In this document: piece after piece, positions 36,813-47,046 of the stretch
Position numbering within the stretch: the first letter of the stretch is position 1
How the letters are laid out: each line of letters starts with the position of its first letter
Source of the DNA: Oscillospiraceae bacterium
Lineage (GTDB): Bacteria; Bacillota; Clostridia; Oscillospirales; Acutalibacteraceae
Direction: 5' to 3'
DNA: 64,000 bases
NCBI GenBank assembly: GCA_015066045.1
Contig: SVPD01000007.1
Location: forward strand, 1-64,000
Notes under the pieces: generated by a model
The model's input: the letters and a program-made list of their open reading frames with translations, nothing else
Database searches by the model: none
What the model was told of the DNA's origin: nothing
Program-made: the position numbers and the translations under genes

Positions 36813-38668
36813 TGAACGAAAAAAAGATTTCCTCCAAAAAAGAAGCAACTACATATTCCGGCGATAAATACGCCGCTTACAGAGAAGAGACTAAGACAAA
36901 TAAAGAAAAGCCGAAAAATCTGCTTCGGACGGCTAAAAAGCTTCTCGTTTTTCTCAGGGGTAAGGAGCTTGCTCTCATAGTTACTGCTATATGTGCGGGT
37001 GCCAGTGCCTATCTTACCATTTTAGGCCCCGAATATCTGGGCGACATTATCAATGTTCTCGACGAGCAGATAAAAAACAAGCTGGCTACGGGCAGTATGG
37101 ATTTCACTCCCATTTACAGTATTCTCATCACTATATTCATAATCTATTCCTTAAGCTCGGTTTTCGGCTTCGTGCAGCATTACATTATGGCAGGAGTGGT
37201 GCAGAAGCTCATCACCGACATCCGTCATAAGCTTAACCGTAAGCTTTCGAAGCTTCCTCTGGCTTATTTCGATAATCATAACAAGGGTGACATCTTAAGC
37301 CGTATGATTAACGATGTGGATAATATGAATAACACGCTGCAGAACAGCATTCTTCAGATTATCACTTCTGTCGTTACCTTCGTCGGCATTCTCGCCATTA
37401 TGGTAAAAATCAGCTTTTCGCTTACTCTCGGCTCCCTTTCTCCCTTCCCCATCTGTATCGTTATAGCACTTGTAATTCTGAATTTCTCCAAGGTTTATTT
37501 CAGAAAGCAGTGGAAGGTTACGGGTGACGCCAACGGTCACATCGAGGAGATGTTTACGGGACACAAGATAGTAAAGGCCTTCGGTCACGAGAAAAAGGCT
37601 ATCGAGGAGTTCGACATCATCAATGAGGAGCTTTATAACACGAGCCGTAAGGCACAGTTCCTCTCGGGTATTCTCGGTCCGCTTATCAGCTTTGCAAACA
37701 ATGCAGGGTATGTAATTATCTGCGTAATCGGCGGTTACCTTATAGTAAAGGAAAAGCAGAATGTAGGCGATATCACCGTTTTCATCGCATATTCCAAGCT
37801 GATTATGCAGCCTATAGTTGACCTGAGTAATATTTCAAACAATCTTCAGTCCTCTCTTGCCAGCGCAGAACGTGTCTTCGATGTTTTAGAGACTGAGGAA
37901 ATAGTTCCCGACAGTGAAAATCCCGTGGAGATAGAGACGGGCTCATCCATAACCTTCAAGGATGTATGCTTCTCCTATCTTCCGGAAAAGCCTCTTATCG
38001 AAAACTTTAATCTTCAGGTGGAAAAGGGGCAGCTGGTAGCTATCGTAGGCCCCACGGGAGCAGGCAAAACCACCATAGTAAATCTTCTTATGAGGTTTTA
38101 CGAAATACAGGGCGGCGAAATACTGCTTGACGGCATAAACATAAAGGATCTTACGAGAAATAATCTGAGAAAAATTCTCGGCATGGTGCTTCAGGATACA
38201 TGGCTTTTCAAAGGCACTATCAGAGAAAACATTATGTATGGTAAGCCTGAGGCTACAGAGGAGGAGTTCCTCGATGCGGTCAGGGCAGCCAAGGTGGACA
38301 AATTTGCCCTTACACTCTCCGACGGCTACGACACGGTGCTCGAGGAGGAGGGCTCCAACATTTCTGTGGGACAGAGGCAGCTTATAACCATCGCACGTGC
38401 TATTCTTTCCTCTCCCGACATCCTTATTCTCGACGAGGCCACATCCTCCGTTGACACCAGAACAGAGGTTCAGATACAGAAGGCTATGACTAACCTTATG
38501 AAGGGCAGAACGAATTTCGTTATCGCTCACCGTCTTTCCACCATTAGAGAGGCGGATGTCATTATCGTGATGAATGAGGGCAGAATCATCGAAACAGGTA
38601 AGCACAGTGAGCTTCTGAAGGAAAACGGCTTTTATGCCGAGCTTTATAATTCGCAGTTTTCTGTTTAA
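36812..38668 (+). CDS. heterodimeric ABC exporter, catalytic subunit
   Basis: The 618-residue partner has an N-terminal charged tail (~50 residues), six membrane segments (about 55-350) and an ATPase with Walker A GPTGAGKTT, Walker B ILDEAT (catalytic Glu present) and H-loop IAHRLS. Its signature is ISVGQ instead of LSGGQ, the counterpart change to the first subunit. The consensus ATP site thus forms between its Walker motifs and the partner's LSGGQ. It begins in the stop codon of the first gene (TAATG), so they are coupled. Confidence 0.93.
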   Translation: MNEKKISSKKEATTYSGDKYAAYREETKTNKEKPKNLLRTAKKLLVFLRGKELALIVTAICAGASAYLTILGPEYLGDIINVLDEQIKNKLATGSMDFTPIYSILITIFIIYSLSSVFGFVQHYIMAGVVQKLITDIRHKLNRKLSKLPLAYFDNHNKGDILSRMINDVDNMNNTLQNSILQIITSVVTFVGILAIMVKISFSLTLGSLSPFPICIVIALVILNFSKVYFRKQWKVTGDANGHIEEMFTGHKIVKAFGHEKKAIEEFDIINEELYNTSRKAQFLSGILGPLISFANNAGYVIICVIGGYLIVKEKQNVGDITVFIAYSKLIMQPIVDLSNISNNLQSSLASAERVFDVLETEEIVPDSENPVEIETGSSITFKDVCFSYLPEKPLIENFNLQVEKGQLVAIVGPTGAGKTTIVNLLMRFYEIQGGEILLDGINIKDLTRNNLRKILGMVLQDTWLFKGTIRENIMYGKPEATEEEFLDAVRAAKVDKFALTLSDGYDTVLEEEGSNISVGQRQLITIARAILSSPDILILDEATSSVDTRTEVQIQKAMTNLMKGRTNFVIAHRLSTIREADVIIVMNEGRIIETGKHSELLKENGFYAELYNSQFSV

Positions 38669-38711
38669 TGCTGCTGCCAAATGACCATACTTTCGGGAAA
38701 GGGGGAGTTCG

Positions 38712-39980
38712 ATGAAAATTAAAACCTGTGAAAACGGACTGAGAGTTTTTTATGACTGCAGACCTGACAGCCGTTCAGCCACGGTAGGCATCTGGGTGGC
38801 CAGCGGCTCGAAAAATGAAAACGACCGTAATAACGGTATATCACATTTCATTGAGCATATCCTTTTCAAGGGAAGCAAAAGCCGTACAGGCTTCGAAATA
38901 GCCGAGAGCATGGACGAAATAGGAGCCATATATAATGCATATACCACCAAGGAATACACATATTTTTATGTAAAGGCTCTGGATTATCAGCTTATAAAGG
39001 CTGCAGACCTCCTTTTCGACCTTTTTAAAAATCCCCGTCTGGATGAAAACGACATCGAAACGGAAAAGGGTGTTATTCTCGAGGAAATCGCTATGTGTGA
39101 GGATGATCCCTCGGAAAAATGCTTCGATGTGAATGAAAAGGGCATTTATAAGGGCAGCGGTCTCGCCTATGAAATTCTGGGAACGAAGGAAACCGTTTCC
39201 GCTATGAAAAAAGAGGATTTTCTCTCCTATATGGGCACCTACTATGTTCCCGAAAGAACGGTAATCGGTGTCAGCGGTAACTTTAAGCAGGAGGAAATCG
39301 AAGAAAAAATAAAGGAATATTTCGGCTCCGATGAAAACACGGAAAATTTCATAAAAACCGGAAATGAGCCCTTCTGCCCCGATGTGAGAACACTCACAAA
39401 GGACGTGGAGCAGACACATATTCTGATGACCTTCAGAGGCATTCCCGTCGAGCACGAAGACCTTTACCCTCTGCAGATATGCTCCTTCGTGCTGGGACTG
39501 GGCCCGTCATCTCTGCTGGGAAGAAGGATAAGAGAGGAACTGGGGCTCGTTTACGGCATCGAATCCTTTCTGGTAAGGTTTGCGGGGGGCGGCACCATAG
39601 AAATATCTATGAGTCTGGCACCCGCATCTGAGGAAAAGGCCGTAAGAGAATGTCTCGGAATTATCAAAAATCTTGAGTCATCTCTGACGGAAAGACAGAT
39701 AACCATAGCCAAAGAAAAGCTTGCCTCGAGCTTCATTATGTCCAGAGAAAATCCCCAGTCTAAGTTTTCTGCCACGGGCTACAATATGCTTCTGCTGAAT
39801 AAGGAGATAACGGACGACGAGATTATCGAGGCAGTGAGAGGCGTGACTCTCGACGATGTGAAAAGAGTGGCGAGGGAATATTTCAATATATCGGAAATGA
39901 GCTTTACTGCCGTGGGCAAGGTATCACCGAAGGAAAAATATAAAAAAATAATATCGGAATTTATAAAAGAAGGCGAATAA
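38712..39980 (+). CDS. M16-family zinc metallopeptidase
   Basis: The 422-residue protein has the inverted zinc motif H45-x-x-E48-H49 (HFIEH) and a downstream acidic ligand in EKGVILEEIAMCEDDP, and the usual two-domain half-clamshell length. It resembles bacterial processing-peptidase-like enzymes (YmxG/PqqL type), which cut unstructured peptides. It follows the exporter gene by 43 nt with GGGGGAG and ends one base before proB. In other Firmicutes this gene can lie near rpsO/pnp; here the context is different. Confidence 0.93.
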   Translation: MKIKTCENGLRVFYDCRPDSRSATVGIWVASGSKNENDRNNGISHFIEHILFKGSKSRTGFEIAESMDEIGAIYNAYTTKEYTYFYVKALDYQLIKAADLLFDLFKNPRLDENDIETEKGVILEEIAMCEDDPSEKCFDVNEKGIYKGSGLAYEILGTKETVSAMKKEDFLSYMGTYYVPERTVIGVSGNFKQEEIEEKIKEYFGSDENTENFIKTGNEPFCPDVRTLTKDVEQTHILMTFRGIPVEHEDLYPLQICSFVLGLGPSSLLGRRIREELGLVYGIESFLVRFAGGGTIEISMSLAPASEEKAVRECLGIIKNLESSLTERQITIAKEKLASSFIMSRENPQSKFSATGYNMLLLNKEITDDEIIEAVRGVTLDDVKRVAREYFNISEMSFTAVGKVSPKEKYKKIISEFIKEGE

Positions 39981-39981
39981 A

Positions 39982-40764
39982 ATGAATCCCATATCAGACG
40001 CTAAAAGATTAGTGGTTAAGGTAGGAACCTCAACCCTTACATACGAAACAGGCAAAATAAACATCAGAAGAATGGTAAAGCTTTGCTCCGTGCTGGCAGA
40101 CCTGCATAATTCGGGCACGGATGTGGTTCTCGTCACATCGGGTGCCATCGGTGTGGGAGTAGGAAAGCTCGGCCTTTCCGAAAGGCCGAGGGACATTCCC
40201 GGCAGACAGGCTGCGGCTACGGTAGGCCAGTGTGAGCTGATGTTTATGTACGATAAATTCTTCGGTGAAAACGGAGTAAAGACAGGTCAGCTTCTCATTA
40301 CCAAAAGCGACATAGAAAATGACAAAAGAAGGGAAAATCTCGAAAATACCTTCGAAAAGCTTTTCGAATACGGTGCAGTTCCCATCGTAAACGAAAATGA
40401 CTCCGTAGCCACGGAGGAAATCGTTTACGGTGATAATGACAGTCTTTCCGCCATAGTGGCCAGACTTATTAAGGCACAGGGACTTATTATCCTGTCAGAT
40501 ATCGACGGACTTTTCGACGATAACCCGAATGAAAATCCCGATGCACAGCTTATACCTGTGGTAAGGAAAATAACCGATGAAATCAGAACCCTCTGTGGCG
40601 GTGCAGGAACTGACAGGGGAACCGGCGGAATGATAACGAAGATTCACGCCGCCGAAATAGCTACTCAGGCGGGCATCCCCACAGTGGTGATGAACGGCAC
40701 TCATCCACAGGATATATATAAGCTAATTGACGGACATAACACAGGTACACTTTTTACTGCCTGA
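39982..40764 (+). CDS. proB: glutamate 5-kinase, short form without PUA domain
   Basis: The 260-residue enzyme phosphorylates glutamate as the first step of proline synthesis. Amino-acid-kinase marks are VVKVGTSTLT, SGAIGVG, NENDSV and DRGTGGM. It is about 105 residues shorter than E. coli ProB and has no C-terminal PUA domain. It starts one base after the peptidase stop. Feedback control by proline in the kinase domain is typical for the family. Confidence 0.96.
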   Translation: MNPISDAKRLVVKVGTSTLTYETGKINIRRMVKLCSVLADLHNSGTDVVLVTSGAIGVGVGKLGLSERPRDIPGRQAAATVGQCELMFMYDKFFGENGVKTGQLLITKSDIENDKRRENLENTFEKLFEYGAVPIVNENDSVATEEIVYGDNDSLSAIVARLIKAQGLIILSDIDGLFDDNPNENPDAQLIPVVRKITDEIRTLCGGAGTDRGTGGMITKIHAAEIATQAGIPTVVMNGTHPQDIYKLIDGHNTGTLFTA

Positions 40765-40801
40765 GGTGAATATGAGAAACCCAAGCTAAAGGAGAATGAA
40801 G

Positions 40802-42868
40802 ATGGACTTTTTAAGCAGGATTCTGGCAATTATATTTTCAATCATAACTGCACTGGGTATTATTCCGAACAGTGTACCGAAGCTGGTGGTACTGGAGGAC
40901 ATCAAAGCAGAAGAAATCGTGGCTTCGACAGAGTCTTATGCTTTTTCTTATAAGGACGGCAGATTTTCTGTGGCGTTCAGAGGAAATACTTTATTGGCAG
41001 ATGCTGTAAGTGAGTATAAGCTCGCAGATAAAACTGTTTCATCTGATGACTACGATACCTTTGCCATGACTTCGGAAAGGATAACCGATGGCAGAGGAGA
41101 GGGGACAAGGCTTACTGTCACTCTTACCGATGATACTTTACCCGCGATGAAGCAGTTCTTCACCCTTTATGAGAATACAGAGTATTTTCTCGTGAATACT
41201 GAGCTTTCAGCCTCTGAGGGTGAGGTAGCCACCAACTATATCGCACCCATAGTGGTAAGAGACGGTAAAATTCAGAATGCAAGCCCCCGTTTTACAAATT
41301 TCCTCGAGGTACCCTTCGATAACGATAACTGGGCTACCTTCGAAACATCTACCATTATGGAAAGCGCTCTCAGTCACGAGGTGGGTGCATTCTTTACCCC
41401 CGACAAGGGTAACGGCTTTGTTATCGGCTCGGTAACTCACGATGTGTGGAAATCTGCCGTGGAATATAAAAATAAAGTTGATACTGTAAATGAGCTTTAT
41501 GTATATTCGGGCGCAAACACGGCTCTTACCCGTGATCAGTCTCCTCACGGCACCGTAAGAGGTGAAAGCGTATCTTCTGCTACTTTCTTTGTCGGTGTTT
41601 ACGATAACTGGAAAGAGGGTATGAACGAATATGCGAGAGTGAACACTACCTTCACTCCTAAGCGCAAGAGCGTAAATACCGCTAATCCCATAGGCTGGAA
41701 CAGCTGGGGCTCCATTCAGGATAAAATCAGTTATGAGAGCGCCGTGGCGACCTCTGATTATATAAAAGAAAACCTTCAGGACACATGGAAGGATGATAAT
41801 AATGTCGTTTATGTGAATCTCGACTCCTACTGGGATAATATGAGCGACGAGCAGCTCCGTGCCTTCGTAAAGCACTGCGAGGAAAACGGACAGGTGGCAG
41901 GTATTTATTCTTCTCCCTTCGTTTCCTGGTGGGACGAATACGGTATGCAGGTAAACTATGTGGCAGGGACAGGCTATTCCTATAATGATATCCGCCTTAA
42001 AAAGGCTGACGGAACCTACTACGGAAATGACATCGACGGATGCTATCCTCTCGATGTTACTCACCCCGCTACATACATACACTTTAAAAATCAGCTTGAA
42101 AGACTGATGAACTGTGGCTTTAAGTATATAAAGCTCGACTTCCTCGTTCACGGCTCTCTCGAGGGACAGTATTACGACGAAAGCATACAGACGGGCATAC
42201 AGGCATACAATTATGCCATGAATAAAATAACCGAAATAGTCGGTGATGATGTGTTTATCAATCTTTCTATGGCTCCTGTTTTTCCCTATAATTACGCCAA
42301 CGGACGCCGTCTTTGCTGCGATACATACTATAAAATCAATGAAACCGAATATATGCTTAATTCTCTGACCTACGGCTTCTGGCAGAGTGAGCTTTATGAC
42401 TGGATCGATCCTGACCATATCGTAGTATGGGGTAAGGACGGTAAAGCCAGTGAAAGAGAAGCCAGAAGCAGAGTTCTTTCGGGTATCGTAACCGGCGGAA
42501 GCTTCCTTACAGGAGATAACTTCGTAAATCCTGCCAAAAACTCCGAGAAGGCTTTCAGCAGATACGAAAAGCTTTTAGGTAACGAAAGACTTATCGATGT
42601 TCTCAAAATCGGCAGACCTTTCGAGGGTGTTCTTGATGAAAAATGCCCCTATGCGGCAGAGGTATTTACTCTTACGGAAGGGGACAAAGAATATGTGGCG
42701 GTATTCAATTACAGTAAGGTGCTCGTTAAAACGAAAGCCGTAGATGTTCCCGCCGATGCCGTGGCAGAAAACCTCTTCACGGGCAAAAAGCAGAACACCT
42801 GTAACGGAACCCTTCTCGTAACACTTCAGCCCGGTGATGGTGTGATTTACGAGATAGTCAAAAAATAA
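40802..42868 (+). CDS. secreted GH36-like alpha-galactosidase
   Basis: The 688-residue protein has a signal peptide/anchor (about 1-27), a beta-rich N-terminal domain (about 30-280) and a TIM barrel with [14 protein letters not shown] and the nucleophile-type YIKLDFL motif, as in clan-D alpha-galactosidases (GH27/GH36). The acid/base residue lies probably in the RRLCCDTYY region. The ATG at 40802 follows AAAGGAG by 7 nt. It is inserted between proB and proA with short gaps (37 and 13 nt), so it is probably cotranscribed. Substrate is inferred from family only. Confidence 0.82.
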   Translation: MDFLSRILAIIFSIITALGIIPNSVPKLVVLEDIKAEEIVASTESYAFSYKDGRFSVAFRGNTLLADAVSEYKLADKTVSSDDYDTFAMTSERITDGRGEGTRLTVTLTDDTLPAMKQFFTLYENTEYFLVNTELSASEGEVATNYIAPIVVRDGKIQNASPRFTNFLEVPFDNDNWATFETSTIMESALSHEVGAFFTPDKGNGFVIGSVTHDVWKSAVEYKNKVDTVNELYVYSGANTALTRDQSPHGTVRGESVSSATFFVGVYDNWKEGMNEYARVNTTFTPKRKSVNTANPIGWNSWGSIQDKISYESAVATSDYIKENLQDTWKDDNNVVYVNLDSYWDNMSDEQLRAFVKHCEENGQVAGIYSSPFVSWWDEYGMQVNYVAGTGYSYNDIRLKKADGTYYGNDIDGCYPLDVTHPATYIHFKNQLERLMNCGFKYIKLDFLVHGSLEGQYYDESIQTGIQAYNYAMNKITEIVGDDVFINLSMAPVFPYNYANGRRLCCDTYYKINETEYMLNSLTYGFWQSELYDWIDPDHIVVWGKDGKASEREARSRVLSGIVTGGSFLTGDNFVNPAKNSEKAFSRYEKLLGNERLIDVLKIGRPFEGVLDEKCPYAAEVFTLTEGDKEYVAVFNYSKVLVKTKAVDVPADAVAENLFTGKKQNTCNGTLLVTLQPGDGVIYEIVKK

Positions 42869-42881
42869 AGGAGAAAATCCT

Positions 42882-44120
42882 ATGCTTACAAATATCGGTA
42901 TAAAAGCAAAAAAGGCGGAGCGCTTTCTTATGACAGCCTCTTCCTCACAGAAAAACAGGGCTCTCGGTAGTATTGCCGAGGAGCTTATCTCAAACTGCGA
43001 CTACATACTTTCACAGAATGCACTAGATGTAAAAAACGGCAGAGAGAACGGTATGAGTGAGTCTCTTATCGACCGTCTCAGCCTCACAGCCGACAGAGTC
43101 AGAGGTATCAGTGATGCCGTTAAGCAGATTATTTCTCTCGACGATCCCTGCGGAAAGGTAATCAGCGGCGGTGTCAGACCTAACGGTCTGAAGATAGAGA
43201 AGGTCAGTGTGCCTCTCGGTGTTATCGCCGTTATTTTCGAGGCAAGACCTAATGTTACCGTGGATGCGGCGGCTCTCTGTCTCAAATCGGGCAACACGGT
43301 CATTCTCAGAGGCGGTAAGGAGGCCATAAACTCAAACAAGGCTATGGCTGAGGTTATGAGAAGGGCTCTCGTAAAGGCGGATTTCCCCGAGGACTGCATC
43401 CAGCTCGTCGAGGACACCTCCAGAGCATCTGCTACGGCACTTATGAAAATGAATGATTATGTGGATGTGCTTATTCCCCGTGGCGGAGCAGGTCTCATAA
43501 AGGCCTGCGTGGAAAACTCCAGCGTGCCGGTAATCGAAACAGGCACGGGTAACTGTCACATTTATGTGGATAAGGCTGCAGACCTTTCTATGGCTGCAGA
43601 CATCATATATAATGCCAAAACCTCCAGACCTTCCGTGTGTAATGCCTGTGAAAGCCTCGTAATACATAAGGATGTGGCTGAAAGGGTGCTTCCTGTGATT
43701 TATGAGAGACTTAAGGAAAAGGATGTGGTTTTCCACGGTGACGGAAAGTGCCGTGAAATCCTTCCCGATTCGCTCGAGGCCACAGAGGAGGATTTCGGAA
43801 AAGAATATCTTGGCTACGAAATCAGCGTTAAGGTAGCGGAAAGCATAGATGAAGCCATCGACCATATTATGAAATATTCCAGCGGTCACAGTGAATGTAT
43901 CATCACCGAAAGCTATGCTGCGGCTAATCTTTTTACTTCTTCAGTGGATGCGGCGGCGGTTTACGTCAATGCATCTACCAGATTTACTGACGGAGGCGAG
44001 TTCGGCTTCGGTGCTGAAATAGGCATTTCCACCCAGAAGCTTCACGCCAGAGGCCCCTTAGGTCTTCCCGAGCTTACCTCACAGAAATACATCATCAGCG
44101 GTAACGGACAGACGAGGTGA
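42882..44120 (+). CDS. proA: gamma-glutamyl phosphate reductase
   Basis: The 412-residue aldehyde-dehydrogenase-fold enzyme reduces glutamyl phosphate with NADPH to glutamate semialdehyde, the second step of proline synthesis. Family marks are [10 protein letters not shown], the LRGGKEA segment and the catalytic Cys in SVCNACESL. It works with ProB encoded upstream, from which it is separated by the glycosidase gene. Confidence 0.96.
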   Translation: MLTNIGIKAKKAERFLMTASSSQKNRALGSIAEELISNCDYILSQNALDVKNGRENGMSESLIDRLSLTADRVRGISDAVKQIISLDDPCGKVISGGVRPNGLKIEKVSVPLGVIAVIFEARPNVTVDAAALCLKSGNTVILRGGKEAINSNKAMAEVMRRALVKADFPEDCIQLVEDTSRASATALMKMNDYVDVLIPRGGAGLIKACVENSSVPVIETGTGNCHIYVDKAADLSMAADIIYNAKTSRPSVCNACESLVIHKDVAERVLPVIYERLKEKDVVFHGDGKCREILPDSLEATEEDFGKEYLGYEISVKVAESIDEAIDHIMKYSSGHSECIITESYAAANLFTSSVDAAAVYVNASTRFTDGGEFGFGAEIGISTQKLHARGPLGLPELTSQKYIISGNGQTR

Positions 44121-44124
44121 ACTG

Positions 44125-44790
44125 ATGGAACACGCAAAGAAAAGGTCTCCTCTTAATTTTATCGTAGGCCTTACAGTGGTTATACTAACGGTTATCGGCT
44201 TTATCAGTGTAGCGGATTTCGTTTACGGTAAAATACAGGTCACGGCCAATAAAGCCAGACAGGAGCAGGTGCAGGTTTATGAGGACTTCATTTCTCCCGT
44301 TATAATGAATGATCCGGACACCTTCGACGATATAACCAAGGCTAATCTGCAGCAGCTTCTGTCCATAGCTATATGGTCGGTTATCGATAGCGGAGCCGAT
44401 CCCGAAAAATACGAATACACCGACGGCGGTATGCTTATGCCGCAGAAGGAGGTAGAGGATGAGTTCCTTTCACTTTTCGGCAGTGAGGTGGCCATCAGCC
44501 ACGGCACGGTGGACGGCGGTGAGGGCGTTATCTTCAGCTACAGTAAAAAGAAGCAGTGCTACATTATTCCCATTACGGGCATTATGCCCATTTATCTGCC
44601 CGATGTCAGACAGGCAGACGAAAAGGAAAACTCCGTGGTGCTGACGGTGGGTTATTTAGCCTCAGCAGATTGGGTGCAGGACAGTGAAGGAAATATGGTG
44701 CCCCCCGAGCCGGGTAAATTTATGAAAATCACCCTCGGTAAAAACAGTGACGGTACCTTCTTTGTCAAGGCTATCCAGAACATTGACTGA
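44125..44790 (+). CDS. single-pass membrane protein, unknown
   Basis: The 221-residue product has one membrane segment (about 12-33) and an outside domain of about 185 residues. A coiled, charged stretch follows the membrane part, then a mixed alpha/beta region with a Pro-rich segment near the end. I recognise no family. It starts 4 nt after proA, so it is the last gene of the plus-strand series that began at 35061. Confidence 0.7.
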   Translation: MEHAKKRSPLNFIVGLTVVILTVIGFISVADFVYGKIQVTANKARQEQVQVYEDFISPVIMNDPDTFDDITKANLQQLLSIAIWSVIDSGADPEKYEYTDGGMLMPQKEVEDEFLSLFGSEVAISHGTVDGGEGVIFSYSKKKQCYIIPITGIMPIYLPDVRQADEKENSVVLTVGYLASADWVQDSEGNMVPPEPGKFMKITLGKNSDGTFFVKAIQNID

Positions 44791-44960
44791 ACTTTTAAGG
44801 AAATGTTTTGTGAAAATTAATATTTTTATTAATCCTTGACTTTTTACTAAAAAAAATATATAGTTATATTATAATAGGTGTGGTGTCTTCTGAGACGTCA
44901 GATGTTTCTGAGGGCATACTGCCGTGTGCATAATAGCGAAAAATATAAGGAGGTACTATT

Positions 44961-46964
44961 ATGAAAAAAACATTCAAAAAGCAAATAATTCTTCTTGCCG
45001 TTATTGCGGTAATGATGATTTTTGCTCTGGTTATGCCTGCTTCTGCAGAGGAGGAAGTGCAGATACCCTGTCCGGGCATACCCGGAGGCGGTCATCTGGA
45101 GCATTACCTCGATGATATCGTTATTGAGCCCTCCTGTACTCAGCGCGGCTACAGTAAGCAGATCTGTACATACTGTAACGACGAGGTTGTAGTAAAGGCT
45201 TATAAGTTCACAGAGCCCACAGGGCATAACTATAAAGCAGAATATGTCGATATGGGTGATCATTACGAAAGAGTCCGCACCTGTCAGAACGAGGTCTGTC
45301 AGAGGGGCGGAGTCGATGTTACCGATCAGAATAAGCCTAAGTATGAAATCATATATCCCAACGGAAAGGATTATGCTAAAGACGACGACGGAAATATAAT
45401 CAAATATTACCGTGCTGAGTTCGTAAACACATGGCAGAGAAAAGACGGTAAAACCATAAACAATGCCGAGGAGAAGGCCTTCCTTGATTATTGCTTCGAT
45501 CCCTCAAATTCAGATTCATGGGTATCAAATTACAGTGAAGCTCTTTCCGCAGACGAAAAGGCTGCAGCTAAAAAGGCAGCCTACACAGACAAGCTTTATA
45601 CCACCGGTAAAAAGGCTACCGTAGATAATCTGGCAGCAGCTCCCGCTTATGAGTATGCAGCTGAGGCTGAGGGCCTGACTCTTTACATAAGCGAAGGCAC
45701 CGAGGTTCCCGAATACCCGAAGGACACTCCCTCCCGTAATAAGGACCTCGACTACGGTAAGTATACCTTTGACGGCTGGGTAGAGAGAGCCGAAACCGAA
45801 AACGGAAAGAGAGTTTTCGATGCAGTCTTCACTCCCGTGAAGGACTATGCCGTTACAGTTTCCTTCTATAACTATGACGGTGAAAAGCTTTCGGCAGATA
45901 TCGCAGTACCTTATAAGGGCGAATTCAGCTATCCCGATCTTAAAAACCCTGCCAAAAGCAGTGACCAGTACAGTAACTATACTTTCGCAGGCTGGGCCTT
46001 CGGCAAAAAGTCAACTGCTCCTCTGGTTGCCGACACACTTAAGGGTTCTATCAAGGCATATTTCAACACCTCTGTTTATGCACGCTTTACGGGAGAGCCC
46101 AGAACCTACTCCTTGGAGTTTGCAGTTTATGACAAGGTTATCGACGACGCTAAAATCGAAGTGGTAAAAAGCGTAGACGGAGTGAAGTGCGGCGATGAAA
46201 TCAGAAGCTTTATTGCTGATATTGACACAGACCGCTTAGAAATCACCAGAGATAAAAAGTATATCTATGAGCAGAACGATAAGGTATGGGCTATCAAAAA
46301 GGTTAACGGCCATACAGTTCTCTCTGACGTGACCGTTAAGCTCGACAGTCTGGATCTTCCGAGCAAGTTAGTAATAAAGAATAAGGACACAGGCACCAGA
46401 GAAGAGTACTCTTTCAGCAAAAACGAGACGAATACACTTACTCTTGTGCCCGTATACGACCAGTATCTGGTAAACTACACCTTTAAAGTAACCGTTAGAC
46501 CTGACCGCTTCCTTGATGAGGATGTTTATTCCGATAATAGCATGAAGACTGACATTCTCGACAAATTTATCATTCAGGTAACCGATGAAAACGGCCAGTA
46601 TATCGCTGCAGGCACTACCGATAAAAACGGTGAATTCTGGTTCGAAACCTCCTACAGAGACACTTTAAAGATCACCGCCTCTATGAGCAACAGAAAGTAT
46701 GCAGGTGAGTTTGACCTTAACCTTTATGCATGCGGAACCAAGGAAGAGGTAGATAACATCGTAAAAAACGGCATCTACATTTTCCCGCAGGTAACAGAAG
46801 AATGGACAGAGGGCGTGAAAAGCTGCGGCTGTATCTGTCACTCCTTCCTCAGCGGTATCGTAGTAAGAATCTATAATTTACTTTACAGACTCTTCGGAAT
46901 CAAATACGTATGCTGCGACGACCTCTTTGTCGTACACGGTGAAGTTCTTATTTATAGCAGATAA
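44961..46964 (+). CDS. large secreted surface protein with InlB-like and CnaB-like repeats and Cys-rich tail
   Basis: The 667-residue protein has a signal peptide (about 1-28, ASA cleavage). An N-terminal Cys-containing repeat (about 30-95: CTQRGYSKQICTYC) is of a type common on Clostridia surfaces. The middle (about 250-400) shows Listeria-Bacteroides/InlB-like repeats (YTFDGWV, YTFAGWAF). A carboxypeptidase-regulatory or CnaB-like domain follows (about 520-600: DENGQYIAAGTTDKNGEF). The tail has CGCICH, a hydrophobic stretch YNLLYRLFGI, and CC. No LPXTG motif is present, so the tail may be the anchor. AAGGAGG precedes the ATG. Confidence 0.8.
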   Translation: MKKTFKKQIILLAVIAVMMIFALVMPASAEEEVQIPCPGIPGGGHLEHYLDDIVIEPSCTQRGYSKQICTYCNDEVVVKAYKFTEPTGHNYKAEYVDMGDHYERVRTCQNEVCQRGGVDVTDQNKPKYEIIYPNGKDYAKDDDGNIIKYYRAEFVNTWQRKDGKTINNAEEKAFLDYCFDPSNSDSWVSNYSEALSADEKAAAKKAAYTDKLYTTGKKATVDNLAAAPAYEYAAEAEGLTLYISEGTEVPEYPKDTPSRNKDLDYGKYTFDGWVERAETENGKRVFDAVFTPVKDYAVTVSFYNYDGEKLSADIAVPYKGEFSYPDLKNPAKSSDQYSNYTFAGWAFGKKSTAPLVADTLKGSIKAYFNTSVYARFTGEPRTYSLEFAVYDKVIDDAKIEVVKSVDGVKCGDEIRSFIADIDTDRLEITRDKKYIYEQNDKVWAIKKVNGHTVLSDVTVKLDSLDLPSKLVIKNKDTGTREEYSFSKNETNTLTLVPVYDQYLVNYTFKVTVRPDRFLDEDVYSDNSMKTDILDKFIIQVTDENGQYIAAGTTDKNGEFWFETSYRDTLKITASMSNRKYAGEFDLNLYACGTKEEVDNIVKNGIYIFPQVTEEWTEGVKSCGCICHSFLSGIVVRIYNLLYRLFGIKYVCCDDLFVVHGEVLIYSR

Positions 46965-46983
46965 AAAGTAAAACAAAAAATAT

Positions 46984-47012
46984 CAAGCAACCGCTTTCAA
47001 AGCGGTTGCTTG
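46984..47012. terminator. terminator between the surface protein and cysK
   Basis: A 12-14-bp stem with CAAGCAACCGCT on the left and its complement on the right around a ~5-nt loop. T-rich sequence is weak on the plus side; on the minus strand it is followed by an A/T-rich tract. Confidence 0.65.
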
Positions 47013-47046
47013 TGCTTTAAGTGGGAATATTGAGGTCGGGGGAGTG

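Noticed and set aside
41207..42418. Long minus-strand reading frame opposite the alpha-galactosidase gene
   Set aside because: It lies inside a gene with clear family motifs, has no ribosome binding site and its product has no recognisable domain; codon bias of the plus-strand gene creates it.
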